Notes: generated by a model not told the origin, from the sequence alone. DNA of 64,000 bases from Hydrogenophaga crassostreae (GCF_001761385.1 NZ_CP017476.1:2965501-3029500), one strand, 5' to 3'; positions 49,874 to 60,930 are shown, counted from the stretch's first letter. Made by a program: numbers and translations.

Positions 49874-50000
49874 AAAGATGTCTGGAATGCCTGTTTTTCG
49901 ACATCTTGCTGCCAATCTTTAGGCCGGGCAACCGCAGGCTTCGGTGCGCCGGGGTGCCGGGGTGCCGTACAGACGATCGGCGGCCATTCAGCCAGTAGCG

Positions 50001-50981
50001 TCAGTGCACGTCGGGCGGCGCGGGCTGCTGCCTTTCGGCGTCCAGAAACACCTGAGCGGCATCCACCGGGTCAAAGCGCTGTACGGCGCCGCAGAATTCA
50101 CAGGTCACTTCCACCTGCCCCTGCTCGGCAATGATGGACTCCACCTCATCGCTGCCCAGGCTACGCAGCATGCCGCCAACGCGCTCGCGTGAGCAACTGC
50201 AGGCAAAGCGGGGACCCAGATCGCCCGTCTGCGGCTCAAACCGTCGCACATCTTCTTCCCAGAACAATCGGTGAAGGATGGTTTCCGCATCGAGCTCCAG
50301 CAGTTCTTCGCGCTTCAGGCTGGAGGCCAGGATCGAGATGCGGTTGTAGTCTTCGCTCAAACCGATCCTGTCTTCGTCGCCCGCCGTCGAACCTTCGCCC
50401 GCCAAATTGGCGCTGCCTTGCAGCGGCAGGCGCTGAATCAGCAGACCTGCGGCCACCTTGTCGTTCGCTGCGAGCACCAGCTTGGTGTCCAGTTGCTCGC
50501 TTTGCAACATGTAGTGTTCGATCACCTCGCTGAGCTTTTCCAGCTTTTCATGTTTGTCGCCGAACAGCGGCACAACGCCCTGATAAGGCTGCTGGCCCGG
50601 CTTGCGGTCTTTCGGGTCGAGCGTGATCGCGCATTTGCCCTGGTTGTTGACGTTGACCATGTGCGACAACGGCGCGTCTTCGGCCACTTCACCAGTCACG
50701 GTGGCGGTCGCGCGCAGGCTCAAATCGGGTTGCACCTCAGCCACGGCCAGCTTTACCGGCCCGTCGCCCATGATCTGCATCACCAAAGCGCCGTTGAATT
50801 TGATGTTGGACTGCATCAGCGTGGCCGCTGCCGTCATCTCGCCGAGCAGTTCGGTCACGGCGGCAGGGTAACCACCCGACTGCGCGCGACGCTGCAAAAT
50901 ATCCTGCCAGGCATCGGTCAGGCGCACCAGCATGCCGCGCACGGGCTTGCCTTCGAAAATGAATTTGTGGAGTTCAGACAA
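50001..50981 (-). CDS. hslO: redox-regulated chaperone Hsp33
   Basis: The 326-residue protein is a chaperone switched on by oxidation. The C-terminal zinc centre has the CxC (FACSCSRERV) and CEFC pairs about 30 residues apart. The N-terminal substrate domain includes VRLTDAWQDILQRR and the QIMGDGPVKLAVAEV motif. Length is slightly more than usual (about 290) because of an acidic Pro-rich tail. It probably shares a transcript with the gamma-carbonic anhydrase gene upstream (38-base gap). Confidence 0.95.
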   Translation of the reverse strand: MSELHKFIFEGKPVRGMLVRLTDAWQDILQRRAQSGGYPAAVTELLGEMTAAATLMQSNIKFNGALVMQIMGDGPVKLAVAEVQPDLSLRATATVTGEVAEDAPLSHMVNVNNQGKCAITLDPKDRKPGQQPYQGVVPLFGDKHEKLEKLSEVIEHYMLQSEQLDTKLVLAANDKVAAGLLIQRLPLQGSANLAGEGSTAGDEDRIGLSEDYNRISILASSLKREELLELDAETILHRLFWEEDVRRFEPQTGDLGPRFACSCSRERVGGMLRSLGSDEVESIIAEQGQVEVTCEFCGAVQRFDPVDAAQVFLDAERQQPAPPDVH

Positions 50982-51019
50982 TCGGATCTTTCGGGGAAAT
51001 CAACGCCAACAGTTAGGGA

Positions 51020-51544
51020 TCAGTCGATCTTTTTCAAGGTGTGGCGGAAGCGCTGTGCATTGTCCACATAGTGTTTGGCGCTCATGCGCAGGCCTTCCAT
51101 TTGCTCGGGCGTGAGCTGGCGCATCGCCTTGGCCGGGCTGCCGATGATCATGGAGCCATCGGGAAACTCTTTGCCCTCGGTCACCAGCGCGCCCGCGCCC
51201 ACCAGACAGTTTTTGCCGATTTTTGCACCGTTGAGCACGATGGCGCCAATGCCGATCAGGGATTCATCGCCGATGGTGCAGCCGTGCAGCATCACCTTAT
51301 GGCCCACCGTCACGTTTTCGCCCACCACCAGCGGCATGCCCACGTCGGCGTGCAAGACACTGCCGTCCTGGATGTTGCTGCCTTGGCCAATGGTGATGGT
51401 TTCGGTATCCCCGCGCACGGTCACACCAAACCAGATGCTGGTGTCTGCTGCCAGGGTCACATTGCCAATCACCTGGGCGTTCTCGGCCACCCAGGCCGTA
51501 TCGGCCAACTGTGGGCTCAAACCGTCGAGTTCGTAAAGTGCCAT
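51020..51544 (-). CDS. gamma-carbonic anhydrase family protein
   Basis: The 174-residue protein is a left-handed beta-helix of hexapeptide repeats, with zinc ligands in SVLHADVGMP, VTVGHKVMLHGC and the His between them. It matches the YrdA/PaaY-like gamma-carbonic anhydrase family; enzymatic activity varies among members. GGAG lies eight bases before the ATG at 51544; a longer frame upstream has no good start. It is divergent from the ferritin-like gene. Confidence 0.9.
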   Translation of the reverse strand: MALYELDGLSPQLADTAWVAENAQVIGNVTLAADTSIWFGVTVRGDTETITIGQGSNIQDGSVLHADVGMPLVVGENVTVGHKVMLHGCTIGDESLIGIGAIVLNGAKIGKNCLVGAGALVTEGKEFPDGSMIIGSPAKAMRQLTPEQMEGLRMSAKHYVDNAQRFRHTLKKID

Positions 51545-51613
51545 GGTGTCTCCTTCGGATGGTGGGAAAAACGCGCCCGCTGGTCGGCCCGGGCGAAACC
51601 TAGAATTGTAGGG

Positions 51614-52510
51614 ATGCAAGCGAACAACCCCGTCCCGATGGCGCCAGAGACGCCCAACCCATCTGCCTGGCCAGGCAGCGCACGCGCCTGGGCGTTGCAG
51701 GCGCTGTGCCTGCAAGCGCCCGAAAGCAAAGTGGCCAGCACGCATGCGCTCTATGTTGCGAGCCAGTCCAGCCTGGGAGCACAAGGGCAGATTGACCCTG
51801 CTGAACCCCTGCAGGCGCCCGTCGGCGATGCGTTGCCAGGGCGCCCGCTTCGCCCCGCCCTGATACCGCCCATGCAGGTGCCCCACCGCTCACCCTTCAC
51901 GCCTGAAGGTCTGGCGGCCTTGCTTCATGCCATTTGCCATATCGAACTCAACGCCATCAACCTGGCACTGGACGCGGTGTGGCGCTTCCCCGATATGCCC
52001 GAAGACTTTTACCGCGACTGGCTGCGTGTGGCAGACGAAGAGGCATCCCATTTCACTTTGCTGCATGAACTGCTGCAAACGCTGGGTTACCACTACGGCG
52101 ATTTCCCTGCACACGATGGGCTGTGGGAGATGTGCGTCAAGACCCAAAACGACATCACCGCCCGCATGGCCCTGGTGCCGCGTACGCTCGAAGCGCGCGG
52201 CCTTGACGCCACGCCGCTCATCCAGTCACGGCTTAAGAAGGTCAACACCCCAGCCGCCCTGCGCGCTGTGGCCGTGCTGGATGTGATCCTTCGCGACGAG
52301 ATCGGTCATGTGGCCGTCGGCAACCGCTGGTATGGCTGGCTCTGCGCTCGCCAGGGTCTGGAACCGGTTGCCCACTACCGTGCCCTTGCCCGCCTGCACA
52401 ACGCGCCGCGCCTGAAGCCCCCCTACAACCTGGACGCCAGACGCGCTGCAGGCTTTACCGCCAAAGAGCTCGACGAGCTTCAGGCCGGCGCACCCAATCC
52501 TGCCCGCTGA
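51614..52510 (+). CDS. DUF455 family ferritin-like protein
   Basis: The 298-residue protein has the ferritin-like diiron pattern: HAICHIELNAINLALDAVWRF, DEEASHFTLLHELL and LRDEIGHVAVGNRW, whose Glu and His residues are the presumed iron ligands. It belongs to DUF455. Relatives are proposed tRNA-hydroxylating or oxidase-like diiron proteins, but the function is not established. The 5' region of the frame runs far upstream over the carbonic anhydrase gene; the ATG at 51614 is taken as the start. Confidence 0.85.
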   Translation: MQANNPVPMAPETPNPSAWPGSARAWALQALCLQAPESKVASTHALYVASQSSLGAQGQIDPAEPLQAPVGDALPGRPLRPALIPPMQVPHRSPFTPEGLAALLHAICHIELNAINLALDAVWRFPDMPEDFYRDWLRVADEEASHFTLLHELLQTLGYHYGDFPAHDGLWEMCVKTQNDITARMALVPRTLEARGLDATPLIQSRLKKVNTPAALRAVAVLDVILRDEIGHVAVGNRWYGWLCARQGLEPVAHYRALARLHNAPRLKPPYNLDARRAAGFTAKELDELQAGAPNPAR

Positions 52511-52572
52511 GGCCTGGGTAATGCGGAGTCAGGTCACCCTGCCTATACTGAATAACCTGACCAAAACGACAC

Positions 52573-53625
52573 ATGGGTACTCTGATGAAACGGCTACTTC
52601 TTGGAACTGTGCTGGCCGCCTGCACCACCTGGGCAGCCGCAGCGCCTCCATCGATTGACATCCCCGAATGGACACCCTGTGCCCACGAAGGGCAAACCTG
52701 CTACACACCGGGGCCCGCACAGGTGCGCTTTGGCGGCGGCGGGCGCCACAGCGAACCGAAAAATACAGTGGGCAACATCGAATGCAGCATCGCCAACTTT
52801 GGAGATCCTGCGCGCCGTGTGCCCAAGGTCTGTGAATACAAACTCGGTTGGGCGCGGGGCATGCCACACCCCGTTCGCGAGGCAGACACAGGAGGCTGGA
52901 TTGATTGCGCCAACGAAGGCGAAGTCTGTCGGTTCCGTGGGACCCGGCTGGTGCGGTTCGGCGCTGATGGTGCCTACTACTACCGTAGGGAAGAGCGCGA
53001 AATCCGCTGCACAGTCGACGAATTCGGCGACCCGGTTCGGCGTGTGCCCAAACAGTGCCAGTTCAAACGGTCTGATCAGGACCGCGATGGCAACGGAGGG
53101 CGCGACAGAGAAGACAGCCGGCAGGACGAAAGAAGAGACAACAGGGCAGCCGTCAGCGAATCCCGCGACCAGCAACGCCCGGATCACCCTGCCAACCGTT
53201 GGGCGCCATGTGCATCCGAAGGGGAAACCTGCCGCGTCAGCGAGCCCACCACCGTGCGCTTTGGCCTGGACAACGCCTTCAACTACCGCCAGGTTGAGAA
53301 AGATGCTTTTTGCACCTCCTATTTGTTTGGAGACCCGGTGCCGGGCATGAAAAAGCGCTGCGAAGCCAACACCGTGCCGATCGATCGCATAGTGGCGCGG
53401 CGACCCGCCCCCAATGAAATTCCACCGATGGATGATCGCCTGTGGGACGACTGCGGGCGTGAAGGCCAGTTGTGCGATTTCCGCGGCAGCAAGCACGTGC
53501 GCTTTGGCGCCAATGGGGTTTTCAAGGTTGACTTCGCCACCAATGGCGTGCGCTGCGCCGAAGTCAATTTTGGCGGCGACCCTGCCCGCGGACAAGCCAA
53601 ACGGTGTTCGATCTACCGGCCCTGA
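52573..53625 (+). CDS. secreted protein of four Cys-rich VRFGA/FGDP repeats
   Basis: The 350-residue protein has a signal peptide (ending near TTWAAAA) and four tandem modules of about 55 residues. Each holds the order W-x2-C-x2-EG-x2-C, then VRFG(A), then C-x7-8-FG(G)DP and a last C. They begin near residues 33, 112, 212 and 299 and probably form two disulfides each. A highly charged Asp/Arg linker (about 174-210) separates modules 2 and 3. Similar modules occur in secreted carbohydrate-active proteins, suggesting binding of sugar or matrix, but I cannot assign a function. An ATG at 52585 is an alternative start. Confidence 0.75.
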   Translation: MGTLMKRLLLGTVLAACTTWAAAAPPSIDIPEWTPCAHEGQTCYTPGPAQVRFGGGGRHSEPKNTVGNIECSIANFGDPARRVPKVCEYKLGWARGMPHPVREADTGGWIDCANEGEVCRFRGTRLVRFGADGAYYYRREEREIRCTVDEFGDPVRRVPKQCQFKRSDQDRDGNGGRDREDSRQDERRDNRAAVSESRDQQRPDHPANRWAPCASEGETCRVSEPTTVRFGLDNAFNYRQVEKDAFCTSYLFGDPVPGMKKRCEANTVPIDRIVARRPAPNEIPPMDDRLWDDCGREGQLCDFRGSKHVRFGANGVFKVDFATNGVRCAEVNFGGDPARGQAKRCSIYRP

Positions 53626-53681
53626 ACGGCTGACGCGGGAAGCTCTGCCCTTATGGATGCGTCGACGGGCCTCGGCTCGCC

Positions 53682-54986
53682 TTACCTGGACGGCATATCG
53701 GCCAAGGTGTAAATCAGGCTCACCATGGCGTCTTCAGGCACAGCGGGCACCTGGGCAGCCCAGGCCTCGTAGGCCGAGCGCATCGCCCGCAGGCGTTCAG
53801 GATCCCGCTTGGCCTGGTTGGCCCGCTCGCGCGCATCCCGCTCGATGTTGAACAAATACTCGTGTTCGTTGACTTTGAGGTACTTCCACTCGCCCAGGCG
53901 CAGCGCCCGCTGGTCGTTGTGTTTCATGCGCCAGTGCATGGGGCGCTCGAACGTGTGCCCAGGGTTTTGCAGTGTGGGCAACATCGACACCCCATCCAGC
54001 GCATGCCCCGCTGGCAAGCTGGCGCCCGCGATGTCCAGGATCGTGGCCGTCCAGTCCATGGTCATGCAGTGCTGTTCGCTGGCGAACCCTTTTTCTGCCA
54101 TGCCCTGTGGCCAATGCACGATATAGGGCACGCGAATGCCACCTTCGGTGAGATCCATCTTGCCGCCCACCAGCGGCCAGTTGTCGGAGAACCGCTCGCC
54201 GCCGTTGTCGCTGGTGAAAACAATGAAGGTGTTGTCGAGCTGACCCGTCTCGCGCAAGGCCTCGACCACCCAGCCAATGCCCTCGTCCATCTCCCTGATC
54301 ATGGTCTGGTAGGTCTCGACATTGCCACCGTCGAGATGGGAAATGTCCTTCACGATCTCCGGATCGATCTTGCCCTGCGCCCGGGTTTCCCAGGGCCAGT
54401 GTGGCGCGGTGTAGTGCAGGCTGAGCATGAAGGGCTGTTGATCGGCAGCACGGTCTTTCACATATTTCACCGCCCGCTTCGAGAACAGGTCGGTCAGGTA
54501 GCCCGGTTCGTCATAGGGCTCGCCATCGAGCTCCATGTCGGAGCCTTCGCCCCGCGCGTTATGTCCGTAGTAGCTCACACCGCCAGACATGGGGCCAAAG
54601 TGGTGCATGTAGCCACTCTTCTCCGGGCCGAAATGCGGACGGTAGCCCAGGTGCCATTTGCCGATCAGCGCCGTGTGGTAACCCTTCTCCTTCAACAGCG
54701 AAGGCAAGGTCGGGAGGTGTGGAAACAGCCCCAGTTCGGGATTGCCACGCGCACGGCCCGCCATGGGCTCCTCGCTGGCCCCGCGCACCCAGTACTGGTA
54801 GCGGCCCGTCATCAAAGCGAAGCGGGTGGGTGAACAAACGGGTGAATTCGAGTAGCCATTGACGAACCTGGCGCCGCGGGCGGCCAGGGCATCGAGATTG
54901 GGCGACACCGGCGCACGGCCGCCGTAGCAACCCAGATCGGCATAGCCCAGATCGTCGGCCACGATGAAGATGAAATTGGTGCTCAT
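53682..54986 (-). CDS. sulfatase (formylglycine-dependent arylsulfatase type)
   Basis: The 434-residue enzyme has metal-binding Asp pairs at the N-terminus (IVADDLGYADLGCYGG) and the nucleophile motif CSPTR near residue 50, in which Cys is converted to formylglycine. GKWHLGYRP, HYTAPHWPWE and TSDNGGERFSDNWPLVGGKMDL complete the active site. There is no signal peptide, so it is probably cytoplasmic. It lies 30 bases downstream of the TRAP transporter, suggesting that the transporter brings in a sulfate ester and this enzyme releases the sulfate. The maturation enzyme is not in the window. Confidence 0.92.
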   Translation of the reverse strand: MSTNFIFIVADDLGYADLGCYGGRAPVSPNLDALAARGARFVNGYSNSPVCSPTRFALMTGRYQYWVRGASEEPMAGRARGNPELGLFPHLPTLPSLLKEKGYHTALIGKWHLGYRPHFGPEKSGYMHHFGPMSGGVSYYGHNARGEGSDMELDGEPYDEPGYLTDLFSKRAVKYVKDRAADQQPFMLSLHYTAPHWPWETRAQGKIDPEIVKDISHLDGGNVETYQTMIREMDEGIGWVVEALRETGQLDNTFIVFTSDNGGERFSDNWPLVGGKMDLTEGGIRVPYIVHWPQGMAEKGFASEQHCMTMDWTATILDIAGASLPAGHALDGVSMLPTLQNPGHTFERPMHWRMKHNDQRALRLGEWKYLKVNEHEYLFNIERDARERANQAKRDPERLRAMRSAYEAWAAQVPAVPEDAMVSLIYTLADMPSR

Positions 54987-55016
54987 GTGGTGTGGTTCCT
55001 TCTGAATGTCTGGGGC

Positions 55017-56948
55017 TCAGGCGCTGGGGACTGCAGCGGCGGTGCGATTCTTCCAGTGGTGCAGCCCCAGCAAAGCAGCGGTGAGGGCCGCGCCCACCAT
55101 GTCGGTGTGCCCCCCTGGCGCGAACAACAACACCGAAGCCGCCAACCGGGCCACCACTTCTGGCCAGCCCAGCGCCCGCTTGTCAAAGCGAATCAGGGCA
55201 CTGGCCATCACATAAATCGCCACCGCCAGTTTCACCAGCAACAGCAGGTAGGGCCCCCAGGCAAACGCGGCACCAGCCTGTGGCACGGTGAGGATCAGCG
55301 GGTTGTAGACGAAAGCAAACGGGATGATGAAAATCATGATGCCGATGCGCGAGGCCTGCACTGCGGTGCCAATCGGTCTACCGCCGGAAATCGACGCCGC
55401 TGCATAGGCCGCTATGGCGACCGGCGGCGTGATGGTTGACGCCACGGCAATCATGAAAACAAACATGTGCGCCGTCAGTGGCTCCAGCCCCAGCGCCTGC
55501 ATCGAAGGCAGTGCAATTGCGGCCACTGTCACATAAGCTGGCAGGGTGGGCATGCCCATGCCCAGCAAGATGCAGCCACCCGCCACCACCAGCAATGCCA
55601 CAAACAGCGAGTGCTCCAGGGCGCTGACCATCAGCACCCCGAACTTCACCGGCACGCCCGTGGCCGACAGGGTGGAGATCACGATGCTCACCGCTGCAAT
55701 TGCCGTCAGCAGCTGAGCAAAGGTTTCGCCGCCGTTGCGCAGGGCCGTCACCAGCTTCATTGGCGAGCGCCGCACGGCCGGATTGATGAAGCTCATGGGA
55801 AACAGCAACGCGATCGCTGCGATGGATGCCCCTGAGGCCGACATGCCCCCCACCAGCAACACCACGATCATCACCAGCGGGCCAAACACCAGCAACATGT
55901 TGAGGTAGTCCTGCCGCTCGGGCGGTGCGACGCCGGCGCTGCTGGCATCGGCCTTGATGCCCAGTCGGCGCGACTCGAACAGAATCATCATGAACAGGCT
56001 GCCGTAATAGGCGATGGCGGGCACCAGCACCGCAATCACCACGGTCAGGTAGCTCACCCCCACGTAGTCGGCCATCACCAGTGCAGCCGCACCCATGATG
56101 GGCGGCATGATCTGCCCGCCAGTCGACGCGGCGGCTTCAACGGCGCCAGCAAAGTTCGCCGAAAAGCCCCGCTTCTTGATCATGGGAATGGTGATCACAC
56201 CGGTGCCCACCACATTGGCCACCGCACTGCCCGACACCGTGCCGAACAGGCCCGAGGCCAGCACCGCCGCGTGTGCCGGGCCACCGGCCGTGCGCTTCAT
56301 CAAAGCAAAGGCAATGCGGATCATCGATTCGCCCGCACCCGCGCCTTCCAGCACCGCGCCCAGCACGATAAAGGGAAACACCGTGGTGACCACGATGGAA
56401 AAGGTTGAACCCAGAATGCCTGAATCGAGGCTGAACCACAGGTTCTGTGCCAGCAGCTCGTTGACGTCGCCGCCAATGGTCTGCAAGGGACCGGGCCAGT
56501 AAGGGCCGGTGGCCATGTAAACAATGCCCAGCACGCCCAGCAACGCCACCGGCGCGCCCCACAGTCGCCAGCAAAGAAACAGGGCCCCGGCGCAAGCAGC
56601 CAGCGCGGTCCACATGTCTTTGGGACCAAACAGAAACATCGCCTCGTCGATCGCGATGCTCACGTCGTAAAACGCCTTGCAGGCGTACAGCATTGCCACC
56701 ACGCTCAGCCACGCCACGGCATCCACCCACTTCGGCAACTGCCGCCCGCCAGCGCCCTTCAAGCCCAGCACCACCACCAGGAAGCACAGGGCAAAAAAGG
56801 TGGAGCGGAAAAACACCATGGGGAACGGCCCCAGGCGGAACGAGCCAATCGATGGCATCACATTGGCCAGGCCATACAGCGTGACGGCCAGGGCCAGCAC
56901 CGAGGTCAGGCCCGCGCGGGCGCGCGCATCCAGAAAATTCCAGCTCAT
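55017..56948 (-). CDS. TRAP transporter fused 4TM/12TM permease
   Basis: The 643-residue membrane protein fuses the small and large TRAP subunits. It has TRAP DctM landmarks such as LASGLFGTVSGSAVANVVGT, ASTGGQIMPPIMGAAAL and MGMPTLPAYVT. The fused form goes with TAXI-type binding proteins, and such a gene lies directly upstream (57021-58010). It carries an organic acid or anion using a sodium or proton gradient. GAGGA precedes the ATG at 56948. It is the middle gene of the binding protein-permease-sulfatase operon. Confidence 0.93.
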   Translation of the reverse strand: MSWNFLDARARAGLTSVLALAVTLYGLANVMPSIGSFRLGPFPMVFFRSTFFALCFLVVVLGLKGAGGRQLPKWVDAVAWLSVVAMLYACKAFYDVSIAIDEAMFLFGPKDMWTALAACAGALFLCWRLWGAPVALLGVLGIVYMATGPYWPGPLQTIGGDVNELLAQNLWFSLDSGILGSTFSIVVTTVFPFIVLGAVLEGAGAGESMIRIAFALMKRTAGGPAHAAVLASGLFGTVSGSAVANVVGTGVITIPMIKKRGFSANFAGAVEAAASTGGQIMPPIMGAAALVMADYVGVSYLTVVIAVLVPAIAYYGSLFMMILFESRRLGIKADASSAGVAPPERQDYLNMLLVFGPLVMIVVLLVGGMSASGASIAAIALLFPMSFINPAVRRSPMKLVTALRNGGETFAQLLTAIAAVSIVISTLSATGVPVKFGVLMVSALEHSLFVALLVVAGGCILLGMGMPTLPAYVTVAAIALPSMQALGLEPLTAHMFVFMIAVASTITPPVAIAAYAAASISGGRPIGTAVQASRIGIMIFIIPFAFVYNPLILTVPQAGAAFAWGPYLLLLVKLAVAIYVMASALIRFDKRALGWPEVVARLAASVLLFAPGGHTDMVGAALTAALLGLHHWKNRTAAAVPSA

Positions 56949-57020
56949 GGAAAGGTCCTCAAACAGGCGAGTCAACCCCAGCAGGCTCCGAAGAGCCCGC
57001 TGGGGCCGCAAGCGCTGGAA

Positions 57021-58010
57021 TTACTTGGCCACCAGATCGTCTGGAATTGCGATGCCCTGCTCTTTGTAAAAGCGCGCAGCGCCAGGGTGCAGCGGCGCGA
57101 GCATGCCGTCAAAGCGCTGGTCAGCGCTCAGATCTTTCAACTGAGCATTGCCTTTCTGCATGCCGGGAATCTGATCAAAATAGGCCTTGGTAAGCTTGTA
57201 CGCGGTGTCGTCGGACATGCTTTTGCTCGCCATCATCACCATCACCGTCTGCCAGCCATAAACATCTTCCTGGTTCACCTGCCCCGGGTAGGTGCCGGCC
57301 GGAATTTTGGCTCTCACCATACCCAGCGTTTTGGGTGGTACCGCACTCTGGTCCATCGACAACAGGCGGAATTTGCGGGTCAACCCCAGCTCGACCAGCG
57401 CCTGTGCGCCCATGCCCACAGGCGTGATGAACACATCGAATTGACCGTCCTTGAAGCCTTGCGTGGCAGCGCCCCAAGGGGCCTTGATGCCCTCGTAGTC
57501 TTTGCCATCTTCCAGACCAGAAGCGGTTTTGATCAACGAGCGAATCTGGGCGTTGGCGGCACCCGCAGGTGGGCCGACGAAAACGCGCTTGCCCTTGAGC
57601 TGAGACCAGTTCGCCACACCGCCATCGGCCCAGACCACAGGGTGGTAGATGCTGGCAGCGAAACCAAACAGGCTGCGCACATTGCCGGCCATTTCGGCGC
57701 CTTTGCTGCCCAGCGCCTTGTAAGGCCCTTCGCCCTTGAGCAGGTTGTCATAAGCGGGGGGTGGCACCACCGCCGAATCGAGCGAGCCCTGAGCGATCTT
57801 GAGCAACGACTTGGTCAGGGTCTGATCCAGCGCCAGTTCCACGTCCACGCCCACTTTGGCCCAGTGGGGCGCCATGGTTTGCGGCATCAGACCCACCACG
57901 CTGTTGGTGGTGGCGGCCTCCATGGACACTTTTTCAGCCCAGGCCGGCGCCAGCAAAAGGCTGCCCAGAACGCCGGCGGCGAAGGTTTTGGTCACTCGAT
58001 TGAATTGCAT
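57021..58010 (-). CDS. TAXI family TRAP transporter binding protein
   Basis: The 329-residue protein has a signal peptide (about 1-27, ending LLLAPAWAEKV) and the TAXI pattern: AATTNSVVGLMPQ, GSLDSAVVPPPAYDNLL, KGKRVFVGPPAGAANAQI and LHPGAARFYKEQGIAIP. It delivers substrate to the fused permease encoded downstream. GGAG stands before the ATG at 58010. It is divergent from the LysR gene, which probably controls the set. Substrate is unknown; a sulfate ester is inferred from the sulfatase in the operon. Confidence 0.92.
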   Translation of the reverse strand: MQFNRVTKTFAAGVLGSLLLAPAWAEKVSMEAATTNSVVGLMPQTMAPHWAKVGVDVELALDQTLTKSLLKIAQGSLDSAVVPPPAYDNLLKGEGPYKALGSKGAEMAGNVRSLFGFAASIYHPVVWADGGVANWSQLKGKRVFVGPPAGAANAQIRSLIKTASGLEDGKDYEGIKAPWGAATQGFKDGQFDVFITPVGMGAQALVELGLTRKFRLLSMDQSAVPPKTLGMVRAKIPAGTYPGQVNQEDVYGWQTVMVMMASKSMSDDTAYKLTKAYFDQIPGMQKGNAQLKDLSADQRFDGMLAPLHPGAARFYKEQGIAIPDDLVAK

Positions 58011-58123
58011 GTCTTGTCTCCAGTATGGGAAATGGCATCGGTACTTTGCCGATGCCACGAAGAATAGGCCCACTCCAATCAAAAGTAAAATTCGTTTTTA
58101 AACACTCAAACAGACATTTTTGT

Positions 58124-59035
58124 ATGGATCCAAAACACCTGATGCAGTTGGCTGTGATCCTGGACAAGGGGTCGATCACCGAGGCCGCGCAACACCTGCG
58201 ACTCACCCAGCCCACACTCACGCGCAACATGCACACACTGGAAATGCAGGCTGGAGGCCTCTTGTTCAGCCGCAGCCGCTTCGGCGTCAAGCCCTCCCTG
58301 CTGGGCGAAAGCCTGGCCCGGGAAGGCCGCGCCGTCACGCAGACATTGCGATCCGCCACCGACGCCATCGGGCGCCACAAGATGGGCCTGAACAACCAGT
58401 TGCGGGTCGGCGTCGGGCCGCTGATCGGAATGGGTCTCGCAGCCAAGCTGTCGGGCAAGCTGATCGCGCAGCTGCCGCAACTGGCCATCACCGTCACCAC
58501 CGGCAGGCCCCAGACCGTTGTGGAGCAACTGATCGATGGCCAGATAGACATTGCCATCGCCCCGGCCGTCTACGCCCAGTCGCCCGTCGGGATTGCGCGG
58601 GTGCTGCTGGCTGAGGACGCCATTGGCGTCTATTGCGGGCCGGGCCATCCGCTGGCCGGCGTTTCCGACGTAGACAGCGCGGCACTCAATGCCTTTGACT
58701 GGATCAATGTCGGTACCAGCTCGCCCTTTCAAAACGAACAATTGGAGCTGCTCGCCAAAAACGGCGTTCGCCAGTTGCGCACCCGATTTGCGACCCTCAA
58801 CGATGCGGTCATTCTGCTGGAGTTCCTGTCCCAGGGCAGCCATCTCGCCGTGCTGCCCGGACTGCCATTGCTCTTGATGCAGGACCGCTACCGGTTCGTT
58901 GAGGTGCCCCTGCCCCAGGGCAACAGCCGGCGGGACATGTATATCTGGTGCCGCGAAGAGCTCATCGAAAGCGACGTGATCCAGACCTTCATCACAACGG
59001 GGCGCAGCCTGATTGAAAACCACAGAAAGGCGTAA
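58124..59035 (+). CDS. LysR-type transcriptional regulator
   Basis: The 303-residue protein has the LysR winged helix (ILDKGSITEAAQHLRLTQPTLTRNMHTLE, in part) and a periplasmic-binding-protein-like effector domain (from about residue 90, LRVGVGPLIGMG). It is divergent from the TAXI binding protein with a 113-base shared promoter region, the classic arrangement for control of that operon. The ATG at 58124 begins directly at the helix-turn-helix domain; an upstream frame extension is rejected. Confidence 0.9.
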   Translation: MDPKHLMQLAVILDKGSITEAAQHLRLTQPTLTRNMHTLEMQAGGLLFSRSRFGVKPSLLGESLAREGRAVTQTLRSATDAIGRHKMGLNNQLRVGVGPLIGMGLAAKLSGKLIAQLPQLAITVTTGRPQTVVEQLIDGQIDIAIAPAVYAQSPVGIARVLLAEDAIGVYCGPGHPLAGVSDVDSAALNAFDWINVGTSSPFQNEQLELLAKNGVRQLRTRFATLNDAVILLEFLSQGSHLAVLPGLPLLLMQDRYRFVEVPLPQGNSRRDMYIWCREELIESDVIQTFITTGRSLIENHRKA

Positions 59036-59084
59036 TGGCGGGCTCGACCGACCAGTTGCGCGCCCCGGCAACCGATAATCGGGG

Positions 59085-60479
<1,395 letters not shown>

Positions 60480-60503
60480 GGCCCGCCACCTCCATTGCGA
60501 TCG

Positions 60504-60911
60504 TTACAAGCCCAGGGCTGCGATGCCGGCCTTGGCGATCTGGGCGTCTTCTGACGATTTCACGCCGCTCACGCCCACGGCACCCAAAAACGCGCCATCT
60601 TTCACGATCGGCACACCGCCCTCCAGCGTTCCCTGGATGGTGGGCACGCTGAGGAAAGAGAACCGGCCCTGGTTGATCAGGTCTTCGTAGATCTTGCTCT
60701 CACGCTGGCCCATCGCGGAGGTGTGGGCCTTGGCGGGCGCAATGTGCGCTGAAATCGGTGCGGCGCCATCCAGGCGCTGCAGGTGCAACAGGTGACCGCC
60801 ATCGTCCACGATGGCAATCGTCACGGCCCAGTTGTTCTTCAAGGCCTCGGCTTCTGCGGCCGCCGCGATCTTTTTCACATCGGCAAATTCGAGCACAGCT
60901 TTGTTTTTCAT
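60504..60911 (-). CDS. GlcG/HbpS family haem-binding-like protein
   Basis: The 135-residue protein belongs to the GlcG/HbpS fold: AAAAEAEALKNNWAVTIAIVDDGGHLLHLQRLDGA and GGVPIVKDGAFLGAVGVSGVKSSEDAQIAKAGIAAL, in part. Members bind haem, act in two-component sensing or accompany glycolate genes; here no partner is adjacent. It lacks an export signal. GGAAAAAG lies before the ATG at 60911. A palindrome at 60931-60947, just upstream, may be a control site. Confidence 0.85.
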   Translation of the reverse strand: MKNKAVLEFADVKKIAAAAEAEALKNNWAVTIAIVDDGGHLLHLQRLDGAAPISAHIAPAKAHTSAMGQRESKIYEDLINQGRFSFLSVPTIQGTLEGGVPIVKDGAFLGAVGVSGVKSSEDAQIAKAGIAALGL

Positions 60912-60930
60912 GAACTTTTTCCAGTTGAGG

